Origin: Gammaproteobacteria bacterium
Lineage (GTDB): Bacteria > Pseudomonadota > Gammaproteobacteria > Steroidobacterales > Steroidobacteraceae
Direction of reading: 5' to 3'
Length of the DNA stretch: 39,371 bases
Assembly: GCA_030040715.1 (NCBI GenBank)
Contig: JASHTF010000196.1
Coordinates: 1-39,371 of the forward strand
The translations under genes and the position numbers were made by a program. Position 1 is the first letter of the stretch. Each line of letters starts with the position of its first letter. Shown in pieces: positions 33,222 to 39,371 of this stretch. The notes beneath the pieces are model-generated. The model searched no databases. It saw nothing but the letters and a program-made list of their open reading frames with translations, and was not told the DNA's origin.

Positions 33222-34127
33222 ATGAAAGCCGTCCAGATGCACGGATACGGAGGCGTGGAGCAGCTTCGGTACGAGGAGGTGCCGACACCTATCCCGGGGC
33301 CGAATGAAGTGCTGGTTAAACTCGCGGCCACGAGCGTCAATCCCATCGATTGGAAGATACGACGCGGCGATCGGAAGACCACTATGACACTGCAGTTTCC
33401 GGTCATACTCGGCCGCGACATCGCCGGTGAGATCAGTGCAGCTGCTGCCGGCGGTTCGGACTTCAAGGTCGGCCAGAAAGTGATGGCGCTGGGGAGTCGC
33501 ACTTATGCGGAGTTCGTGACGGTGCCGACCGCCGCGCTCGTGCCGGTCCCCGAGGGACTCGATATCGAGCAGGCTGGTGCACTGCCGCTGGTGGTTTCGA
33601 CTGGCGCCGAACTGATGGAACGCATCGGACCGCGGCGCGGCGATACCGTGCTCGTGACCGGAGCGCTCGGAGGGGTAGGGCGCACGGCGGTGTATGTCGC
33701 CCTGGAACGCGGGGCGCGCGTGATCGTCGGCGTGCGTGCACGCCAGCAGCAGCAAGCGCAAGCGCTGCAGGCCGCGCAGATCGTCGCGCTCGATTCGGAC
33801 AGCGAAGTCAGCGCGCTCCCAGAGCTCGACGCGATCGCCGACACGGTGGGTGGCGAGGTCATCGGCAACCTATTGCCGAAGCTAAAGCGCCGTGGGGTGC
33901 TCGGTTCGGTGCTCGGGAGTCCCAAGGCCGCGGAGGGCAGGGACATTCGCATCGAGACCTTCAGTGCACAGCCCAATGCGACGCGCCTCGCGCGTATGAC
34001 TGAGGCGGTTCGAAGTGGCAAGCTCGCGATTCCGATCGCCAGGAAATTCAATCTGAGCGAGGCCGCCGCTGCCCAGCAGCTGGCAGAGACGGGGCATGTC
34101 AACGGCAAAGTAGTCCTCGTCGCGTAG
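33222..34127 (+). CDS. NAD(P)H:quinone oxidoreductase-like MDR protein
   Basis: 301 residues, medium-chain reductase of the zeta-crystallin group without zinc. GroES-like N-domain: MKAVQMHGYGGVEQL, ATSVNPIDWKIRRGD and LGRDIAGEI. Rossmann domain: VLVTGALGGVGRTAV for NADPH binding near 144-158. It reduces quinones or enones with NADPH in the cytoplasm. A perfect AGGAGG lies before the ATG. It follows the PQQ dehydrogenase by 73 bp and is followed closely by a GNAT gene. Confidence 0.92.
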   Translation: MKAVQMHGYGGVEQLRYEEVPTPIPGPNEVLVKLAATSVNPIDWKIRRGDRKTTMTLQFPVILGRDIAGEISAAAAGGSDFKVGQKVMALGSRTYAEFVTVPTAALVPVPEGLDIEQAGALPLVVSTGAELMERIGPRRGDTVLVTGALGGVGRTAVYVALERGARVIVGVRARQQQQAQALQAAQIVALDSDSEVSALPELDAIADTVGGEVIGNLLPKLKRRGVLGSVLGSPKAAEGRDIRIETFSAQPNATRLARMTEAVRSGKLAIPIARKFNLSEAAAAQQLAETGHVNGKVVLVA

Positions 34128-34149
34128 CAGGCGCGGCAGAGGTACCGAG

Positions 34150-34734
34150 GTGACCAACAAAACCGAGGCGACACGCCAGGCGAGCTACCCTATAAGAGTC
34201 GCGACTTTAGCCGACGAGCCGCAGCTACACGCACTCATCGCCCGCTCGATCCGGGCTCTCGGGGCGGAGGATTACACCCCGGCACAGATCGAAGCCGCCC
34301 TCACCGGCGCATTCGGTGTCGATACCTCACTTATTCGCGATGCGACCTACTTCGTCGCCTTGGACACCGATGGGCGCATCGTAGGATGCGGCGGCTGGAG
34401 CCGGCGCCGCACACTGTTCGGCAGCGATGCGCGCGCCGAGCGAGACGAATCGTGGCTCGATCCGGCCATCGACGCGGCGAAGGTGCGCGCCTTCTTCATC
34501 GATCCGATTCACGCCCGCCGCGGCATCGGGCGCTCGCTCCTCGAGCGCTGCGAGCAGGAGGCCGCTCGGGCCGGCTTTACCCGTTGCGAACTGATGGCGA
34601 CCTTGCCGGGACAGCGGCTGTATTCGCGCTACGGCTACGAGCCGGGCGCTTCGATCGAGCATCCGCTTCCGGGGGGTCTCACGATCACGTTCGTGCCGAT
34701 GCGTAAGGTGCTGGTTGCCGGGCGGGCGCCCTGA
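34150..34734 (+). CDS. GNAT-family N-acetyltransferase
   Basis: 194 residues from GTG at 34150 (AGAGG 7 nt upstream). Seen: PIRVATLADEPQLHALIARSI, then VAL-GRIVGCGGW, the acetyl-CoA loop FFIDPIHARRGIGRSLLERCE (motif A with RRGIGR), and the C-terminal LYSRYGYEPGASIEHPLPGG typical of the elaA/phage-tail-type GNATs. Substrate unknown. 22 nt after the MDR gene, so likely co-transcribed. Confidence 0.87.
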   Translation: MTNKTEATRQASYPIRVATLADEPQLHALIARSIRALGAEDYTPAQIEAALTGAFGVDTSLIRDATYFVALDTDGRIVGCGGWSRRRTLFGSDARAERDESWLDPAIDAAKVRAFFIDPIHARRGIGRSLLERCEQEAARAGFTRCELMATLPGQRLYSRYGYEPGASIEHPLPGGLTITFVPMRKVLVAGRAP

Positions 34735-34831
34735 GGTCGCTGCCTGGGACACCTATGGCGCCGCGGGTACGCGCTGGCATGGGATTGCTGAAATTCATCT
34801 ACTATAAGCGGACCGACAAGCCAGAGAAGAC

Positions 34832-34939
34832 ATGCCGCGAATCATCTCGCACCCAATAATTGTCGAGGCCGGCGGCAACAAGCCTAAGGTCATCGCGGAA
34901 GCAGGCGATTGGATTCGCTACTCGACGCCTGACCCATGA
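34832..34939 (+). pseudogene. Internally deleted cupin minigene (35 codons)
   Basis: The frame from ATG 34832 to TGA 34937-34939 encodes PRIISHPIIVEAGGNKPKVI directly joined to AEAGDWIRYSTPDP. The first part matches the N-terminus of a family of small cupins (EAAGNKPKxIEE). The second matches their C-terminal strand (ARAGEWVRYSTP). About 70 residues of the barrel that should lie between are missing. In the next frame HEYRRLAV continues like the cupin GAEYVAV end. The TGA overlaps the ATG of the lipoprotein gene, so the relic may now serve as a leader. Based on family sequence from memory. Confidence 0.5.
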
Positions 34940-35352
34940 GTACCGTCGCCTTGCGGTTGGTACGCCGATACGGTCCGATGGCGCTGTTGCTCGGTATGCT
35001 GTCGGCCTGCGGTCGCAGTGGACCCGAATCCCTGCTACTCATCGAAGTGACTAACCAGGGTGGTTGCGTGCCAGAGGTGTGCGTAGAAAGAGCCTCTCGC
35101 TTGCAGAAACTGCTGACGGTTCAGCTGGCGGCCCGTTCGGACTGCGCCGGGGTTCAGGTCTTCCTATCACGGAACGAATGGTCGCTGGCGAAGACGCCCC
35201 CAAGAGCAAGGCATTGGACACTCACGGTGTATCAAACCCTCGCTCCTGTTCCCGTTCCACTGACATGGCTGTTATCAGGGCCAGGGAAGAATTATCACGG
35301 GTCGGGCGATTCGCCACAGATCCTCAAAGATGTCTGCGGCCTCGCGAGGTGA
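34936..35352 (+). CDS. Small putative lipoprotein, unknown function
   Basis: 138 residues. N-terminal basic segment, hydrophobic core and lipobox MLSAC with Cys25 as the lipidated residue. The mature part has four further cysteines (near 43, 48, 69 and 134), suggesting disulfides, and ends with SPQILKDVCGLAR. No family recognised. Its ATG overlaps the stop of the cupin relic by 4 nt. Confidence 0.6.
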   Translation: MSTVALRLVRRYGPMALLLGMLSACGRSGPESLLLIEVTNQGGCVPEVCVERASRLQKLLTVQLAARSDCAGVQVFLSRNEWSLAKTPPRARHWTLTVYQTLAPVPVPLTWLLSGPGKNYHGSGDSPQILKDVCGLAR

Positions 35353-35378
35353 CCGCAGCGCGCCCGCCTGCGTGATCA

Positions 35379-35402
35379 CTGTGAGGGCACTGAGCCTCAC
35401 AG
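35379..35402. terminator. Hairpin between convergent lipoprotein and VOC genes
   Basis: CTGTGAGG (35379-35386) and CCTCACAG (35395-35402), perfect 8-bp arms with an 8-nt loop, in the 69-bp gap between two convergent stops. The stem can be extended with a bulge. No T-tract. Confidence 0.5.
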
Positions 35403-35421
35403 CGGTGAGCCACGGCGAGGG

Positions 35422-35802
35422 CTAACCCCACGTCGTGGCGTTCTTCGGGAAACCCGCCCGCTGCACGCGCACCACACAGAAGCGCTGACCCGTTGGTGCG
35501 CGCATCACCACCCAGCGCTCCATACGCTTGTCTATGGTGGCGCCGAGCTTCTCGAGCCGCGCGACTTCGGCGGGAATGTCGTCGGTTTCGATGTCGACGT
35601 GTACGCGGCCTTCATGGTCCACGCGCTGGATCTGCACACTCAGCTCGTCCGCGGGGGTCTCGAGCATACGGTAATTGCCGCGACTTCCCGGATGATCGAG
35701 ATCGACGGCACGACCCAAGGCTTTCGCCCAAAAGCGGGCGGCAGCGTCGATGTCGTCGGTCTTGCAATCGATCAGTAAGCCGTTGATACGCGAGCGATGC
35801 AT
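35422..35802 (-). CDS. VOC-family (glyoxalase/bleomycin-resistance-like) protein
   Basis: 126 residues, one VOC module pair. Visible pattern: INGLLIDCKTDDIDAAARFWAKALG (first beta-alpha-beta unit), YRMLETP, then VHVDIETDDIPAEVARLEKLGAT and the last strand WVVMRAPTGQRFCVVRV. It resembles the glyoxalase-like members in which one metal His is replaced, so enzymatic activity is uncertain. 27 nt downstream of the amidase gene on the same strand; probably an operon. Confidence 0.87.
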   Translation of the reverse strand: MHRSRINGLLIDCKTDDIDAAARFWAKALGRAVDLDHPGSRGNYRMLETPADELSVQIQRVDHEGRVHVDIETDDIPAEVARLEKLGATIDKRMERWVVMRAPTGQRFCVVRVQRAGFPKNATTWG

Positions 35803-35829
35803 GTACCACCTCGGTCCGACGTGCTCGTG

Positions 35830-37239
35830 CTATTGCTCCCACAGTCGCGGGATGAGTCGACCCGCGCGCTCTTCGACCGACGTCATGGCGTGGAGAATCG
35901 CATCTTCGCGAAATCGGCGCCCGACTATCTGAACGCCCGCGGGCAGCCCCTCCACCAATCCAATGGGCAGAACGCCTGCGGGAAGAGCCAGGTAGTTGAT
36001 GCCGTAACTGTAGATTGCGGCATCAAACAGATCTCGCGTCTGCTCTAGACCCTGGGCATCGTAATTCCAGGGATATGTCGGCCGCATGAGGAAGGGAGTC
36101 AACACCAGCGGGTATCGCTCCAGGAATAGATTCCACGCGCGCATCATGCGGGTCTTATCTGCGAGCCCGGTACAGTAGCCCTGAAAGTCGAGCAGCTTGC
36201 CCATTTGGCAGTACCAATCGAAGATGTGGCGGATCTCCTCACTTCCCATCTGTTCGATCGACGGACCGTAGCTGGCCTTGAGCTCGGTCAGCAGCACCGT
36301 AAACCAACCACGGGCCGGCTCCGTAATCGGTGGGGGCTCGATCTCCACCACCTCGTACCCGGCGTCGCTCAGGTAACCCGCGGCTACGTCGATCAGCTTG
36401 GCGATACCACTGTGCATCGGGTACCCGTGGGAATTTCGGGTCACGGCGACACGGATGGGGTTCGCGAGCGGCTCGCCTTCGAAGGGAGCCGGCACCCACC
36501 AGGGATCGCGCGGATCGGCGCCCGACATCACGCGGGTTGCCAGGCGCACGTCGGCTACGCAACGCGCAATCGCACCTTGCACCGAGGTCAAGTGCGACAG
36601 CAGCCAACGCTCCGTCGGGGCGGATGGGTTGAATGCAGCCATGCGCCCTTGAGTCGGCTTGATGGTCACCACCCCGTTGGCGAAGGCCGGAAACCGAAGC
36701 GAGCCTCCTATGTCGTTGCCATGATGAATCGCACCGAGCCCCGCAGCGGCCGCCGCTCCGGCGCCACCGGACGATCCGCCCGGAGAGGCGTCGGGGTTCC
36801 ATGGATTGAACGTGCGTCCGTGTAACGGATTGGACGTGGTGGCCCGGAGTGAGAACTCCGGCGTGTTGGTGCGGCCCACTATTATCGCGCCCGCACGCCG
36901 CAGATTCCGTACCACCGGAGAATCAGCCGGGGCGACCAGATTCGCGAGCGCGCGAAGACCGTTCGTCGTGGCCTGCCCTTCCTGGTCGATGTTCACCTTG
37001 ACGGTTATCGGCACCCCGAACAGCGGCTCCTGCGAGTCGGGGGGAGGGCCCCTGCGGTCTGCCTCGGCGGCTTCCTTCAACGCCCGATCGGTCAGATCGG
37101 TGACGATCGCGTTCAGTTGGGGGTTGACCTTGCGAATGCGTTGGACGACCGATTCCATTACCTCGGCGCACGAGAAACGCCGTGCTCGGATGCCGGAAGC
37201 GATCTCGACCGCCCCAAGTTGCCAAAGCTTCTCGTTCAT
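35830..37239 (-). CDS. Amidase (amidase-signature family)
   Basis: 469 residues. The complete Ser-cisSer-Lys triad is present: Lys81 in PITVKVNID, cis-Ser156 in GGSSGGAG and nucleophile Ser180 in GNDIGGSLR. The spacing of 24 between the two serines equals that in FAAH. It hydrolyses a carboxamide; substrate specificity cannot be told. The C-terminal region with YSYGINYLALPAGVLPIGLVEGLPAGVQIVG is typical. No GatB or GatC gene is nearby, so it is a catabolic amidase, not GatA. Followed by the VOC gene. Confidence 0.95.
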   Translation of the reverse strand: MNEKLWQLGAVEIASGIRARRFSCAEVMESVVQRIRKVNPQLNAIVTDLTDRALKEAAEADRRGPPPDSQEPLFGVPITVKVNIDQEGQATTNGLRALANLVAPADSPVVRNLRRAGAIIVGRTNTPEFSLRATTSNPLHGRTFNPWNPDASPGGSSGGAGAAAAAGLGAIHHGNDIGGSLRFPAFANGVVTIKPTQGRMAAFNPSAPTERWLLSHLTSVQGAIARCVADVRLATRVMSGADPRDPWWVPAPFEGEPLANPIRVAVTRNSHGYPMHSGIAKLIDVAAGYLSDAGYEVVEIEPPPITEPARGWFTVLLTELKASYGPSIEQMGSEEIRHIFDWYCQMGKLLDFQGYCTGLADKTRMMRAWNLFLERYPLVLTPFLMRPTYPWNYDAQGLEQTRDLFDAAIYSYGINYLALPAGVLPIGLVEGLPAGVQIVGRRFREDAILHAMTSVEERAGRLIPRLWEQ

Positions 37240-37764
37240 GTCTGACCCCCCCGGTAGCTCGTGGTAGCGGCAGCGCTAAGGGCATTGATGCTGAAGATTA
37301 GCAGACGCCGGTGCCCGCGGCCGCTCGGGGTGGTCAATTGTGCCAGTGGCTGGTCACACCAACAGTGCGCTGCGCGTCAACGCCGCGAACGCACTGTCTC
37401 GGCCCAGAGCCCGAAGCCGACGGCGAGACGGTTCCAGCCGTTAATCTGCGAGGCGCGGATCTTGACCAGCTCGAGCAGGTACCAAAGAGCCAACGCACTA
37501 CCGCGCCGTTCATCGAGCCAGACGCACCAATGCTTTTCGGGGGTACCTGGGCATCGAGCGAGAGTCTGGACCGATGTAGGCTCGAGAGCTTGACTGTCTT
37601 CACGCTTCCAAACAAACCGACCTGAGACCGCGGCTCCGGCCGTAGTGACCCAGGCGGGCGGCGTACTTCTCGTGCGCGGCACCTTTGCGTGACACCGGAT
37701 CAGGTCTACCGCGGCCGATGAGCGTTGCAGCCTCCAGGCTGACCGCCGCGACTCAACATAGCGT
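37240..37764. other. 525-bp region without an intact gene
   Basis: Between the amidase start and the stop of the lipocalin-like gene. The only recognisable coding sequence is the short AhpD/CMD-like relic at 37434-37502. Other open frames here show no family resemblance. The promoter of the amidase gene must lie in the right-hand neighbourhood of 37240. Confidence 0.5.
37434..37502 (-). pseudogene. AhpD/carboxymuconolactone decarboxylase-like relic
   Basis: Minus-strand codons read SALALWYLLELVKIRASQING and then W. LLELVKIRASQINGCxFC is the signature of AhpD-type (CMD) peroxidase/decarboxylase domains. Here the match stops exactly before the CxxC redox motif, and neither the N-terminal helices nor the catalytic half is found in any frame. 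I read it as a deletion remnant. The motif comparison is from memory. Confidence 0.42.
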
Positions 37765-38286
37765 CTACTTTATGACGCGCTTATAGGAACGCAGCGGCTT
37801 GCCGTTGTCGAAAGCCGCGAAACTCGTCTTCGTGAAATAGAACTCCGTGCCACCGTCGGCCGTCTTGATACGCAAAGACGTGGGCGTCCGTTCCACCTGG
37901 GTGAAAACCTTCTCGCCTGTCCACGGAAGCTTGCGCTCGACCTTAAGGCCCGAGCTGTCCTCGGTGATCGTTTCCGAGTCGTCGTAGGCGTACGAGAAGT
38001 GGCCGTTGGCATCGAAGGAGTAGTGGCCGATTCCCGCAATCGTCGTCTTCTCGGGGCTCGCGCCGTTGTGCAGCACGGTCGTGATCGTGCCCCTCAGGAC
38101 GACAAAGTGGCCGTAGATCTGCGGCGTTTTCAACACACCTGCATCGGTATGCCACTCCTGCAGATCGTAGATGCCTTCGATGAAGGAGGCTGCGCTGCTT
38201 TCGGGCTTCGATGCCCCGGTCAGCAGCGCAATGCTCACGAGCGTCGTGGCGAGGACTGCAATTGTGCGCGGTATTCTTGTCGTCAT
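37765..38286 (-). CDS. Secreted lipocalin-like protein, unknown function
   Basis: 173 residues from the ATG at 38286, chosen for AGGGGG 6 nt upstream. Signal peptide about 1-27 (TIAVLATTLVSIALLTGASKP). The mature protein is almost all beta strand: GIYDLQEWHTD, a strand with IYGHFVVLRGTITTVL, GHYSFDANGHFSYAYDDSE, and FTQVERTPTSLRIKTADGGTEFYFTK. This resembles small lipocalin-like/fatty-acid-binding-like secreted domains, but no diagnostic GxW was found. Alone on this strand. Confidence 0.6.
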   Translation of the reverse strand: MTTRIPRTIAVLATTLVSIALLTGASKPESSAASFIEGIYDLQEWHTDAGVLKTPQIYGHFVVLRGTITTVLHNGASPEKTTIAGIGHYSFDANGHFSYAYDDSETITEDSSGLKVERKLPWTGEKVFTQVERTPTSLRIKTADGGTEFYFTKTSFAAFDNGKPLRSYKRVIK

Positions 38287-38751
38287 GACGGCCCCCTGTT
38301 TGACACGCATCGAATCGCGGACGCGTCGGAGCCTGAAATCCGTCCGCAAATCCGCGTCTTCCGGTTCAGTCCAGCATAATCCAGATTGCTAAAGAATTCA
38401 TCGGACGCCTGCTCCAATGCGCGATGCTACCCGGGCCCGATGTGACCGGTGGGCAGGTGTCCGCTGAATCCTTAACCCTTGCCGAGATTCGTCGGTGAAC
38501 CGCGTTCGGGAAGGGCAACAACCTTCGGCCCCGAGACTCGAAGCGATAGCTAATCCCGATCCCTCCGCCTGAGCACGAGGGCCGTTAGCCGTGCACTCCA
38601 ACATTGCATCAAGCCAACACTGATCACCCTTAGAGACGTTCTTCCGTGACACCGTTCTCAGGTTTTCCGGCTCTATGCGCAGTATGTTAACTGCGGATAG
38701 GTATCGATCGGCTCGTGGAGGCGCCCAATCCCGGGAAGGAACGGCAGCGTT
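38287..38751. other. 465-bp intergenic region between divergent genes
   Basis: No gene recognised. It contains the long imperfect inverted repeat at 38388-38477. The lower-GC stretch around 38665-38710 could hold the promoter of the PAS sensor gene, without clear -35/-10 elements. Confidence 0.5.
38388..38477. repeat. 90-bp long imperfect inverted repeat
   Basis: Left arm 38396-38415 (ATTCATCGGACGCCTGC...) pairs with right arm 38451-38469 (GGGCAGGTGTCCGCTGAAT) with only about 3 mismatches. Pairing continues more loosely outward to 38388 and 38477. The loop is about 35 nt. It is non-coding and could be a miniature inverted-repeat element, a REP-like repeat or a structured RNA. Confidence 0.5.
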
Positions 38752-39371
38752 ATGAGTAGCGATCCGGTGGGATCAGGCCGAGTGCAACTGTCTGACGCCG
38801 TGCTGGCTGGAATCGTCGGCTCGGCAATGGATGGAATTGTGGCTGTCGATCGACACCAGCGCGTGATTCTATTGAACGCTGCCGCGGAGAGGATGTTTGG
38901 ACGCACCGCTGCGGAAGTCCTGGGTCAGCCGCTTGATCGGTTGATTCCGGAGCGTTTCCGAGCCCTGCACAAGAGCCACATCGAAGCCTTCGGCCGGACC
39001 AGCGTCAGTAGGCGCAGCATGGGGAATCTCGGCGCCATCTATGGCTTGCGTGCTAACGGGGAGGAATTCCCAATTGAAGCCTCGATCTCACAGGCGCAGA
39101 TCGACAATCAGAAAATCTTCGCGGTCATTCTTCGCGACATCAGTGATCGCAAACGCGTGGAGGAAGCGCTTCACGCAAGCACCACTCTAGTGCAGTCGAT
39201 CGTAGACTCCTCAGAAGACGCGATTATCGGCAAGACGCTCTCCGGGATCATCATCAGCTGGAACTCCGGTGCGGAGAAGCTATTTGGATATACGGCGCTA
39301 GAGGCGCTTGGCAAGCCGATCTCTATGCTAATTCCGCAAGAACGCGCTGCCGAGGAGCCGGCAATTCTGGC
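38752..39371 (+). CDS. PAS-domain sensor protein, N-terminal part
   Basis: Open from ATG 38752 to the right edge (206 codons, no stop), with AAGGAA upstream. Two PAS domains are visible. The first (about 15-130) reads GIVGSAMDGIVAVDRHQRVI, LNAAAERMFG, GQPLDRLIPERFR and FAVILRDISDRKR. The second begins near 140 with IVDSSEDAIIGKTLSGIIIS, WNSGAEKLFGYTALEALGKP. There is no signal peptide or membrane segment so far, so it is cytoplasmic. The output domain (histidine kinase, GGDEF/EAL or other) lies beyond the window. Confidence 0.9.
   Translation, partial: MSSDPVGSGRVQLSDAVLAGIVGSAMDGIVAVDRHQRVILLNAAAERMFGRTAAEVLGQPLDRLIPERFRALHKSHIEAFGRTSVSRRSMGNLGAIYGLRANGEEFPIEASISQAQIDNQKIFAVILRDISDRKRVEEALHASTTLVQSIVDSSEDAIIGKTLSGIIISWNSGAEKLFGYTALEALGKPISMLIPQERAAEEPAIL

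Noticed and set aside
37261-37625. Two overlapping plus-strand frames of about 105 codons
   Set aside because: No ribosome site and no protein-like features. The only family-like signal in the region is on the minus strand.
38388-38477. Integron attC site
   Set aside because: The arms lack the RYYYAAC/GTTRRRY core pairs, and no integrase or cassette array is present. Kept only as an unexplained inverted repeat.

Overview
The window is high-GC proteobacterial DNA with dense coding on both strands. The gene types point to an aerobic Gram-negative bacterium, probably a gammaproteobacterium: a bo3-type quinol oxidase operon, a PagL-like lipid A deacylase, a two-PDZ HtrA protease, DgkA, a CnoX/YbbN chaperedoxin, a proteobacterial EF-G paralogue, and a PQQ dehydrogenase. 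The lineage is an inference, because no rRNA or tRNA gene is present to fix it. I saw no insertion sequence, phage gene or CRISPR array.

Layout. 1-915 (+): end of a molybdenum hydroxylase large subunit and its complete [2Fe-2S] subunit. 942-1709 (-): exported alpha/beta hydrolase. About 1732-1911 (-): a decayed fragment resembling the C-terminus of PEP carboxylase. 1992-2516 (+): host-attachment family protein. 2536-11271 (-): one long co-oriented block, in transcription order glgP-like phosphorylase, cardiolipin synthase, cyoA, cyoB, cyoC, cyoD, PagL-like deacylase. 11604-17045: a small membrane protein, a possible 66-aa protein, a phosphoribosyltransferase with a SIMPL protein, a membrane-anchored M28 peptidase and a Gly/Trp-rich secreted protein. 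17483-19491 (+): pncA-pncB NAD salvage operon. 19545-22608 (-): HtrA protease, DgkA, CnoX. 22790-24847 (+): EF-G-like GTPase.

25-39 kb has a more accessory character. It holds two GNAT acetyltransferases, a GST, a DUF4279-like protein, an orphan solute-binding protein, a TauD-type dioxygenase, a Tat-exported HD-domain protein, a stand-alone FEN-type exonuclease overlapping a PQQ dehydrogenase, an MDR oxidoreductase, a small lipoprotein, a VOC protein, an amidase, a lipocalin-like secreted protein and the start of a PAS sensor.

The most promising candidate system lies on the minus strand at 30093-27037. It runs HD-domain protein, strong hairpin, TauD-type Fe(II)/2-oxoglutarate dioxygenase, periplasmic binding protein. 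The HD protein carries the six-ligand pattern of the mixed-valent diiron oxygenases (myo-inositol oxygenase, PhnZ, TmpB) rather than that of a simple phosphohydrolase, yet it has a Tat signal. A 2OG dioxygenase next to an HD oxygenase recalls the PhnY/PhnZ and TmpA/TmpB phosphonate pathways, but the substrate here is unknown.

A second theme is gene decay. Several intergenic stretches carry recognisable C-terminal or internally deleted gene pieces: PEP carboxylase-like, alpha/beta hydrolase-like, cupin, AhpD/CMD-like and one unidentified. This suggests recent rearrangement and loss in this part of the genome.
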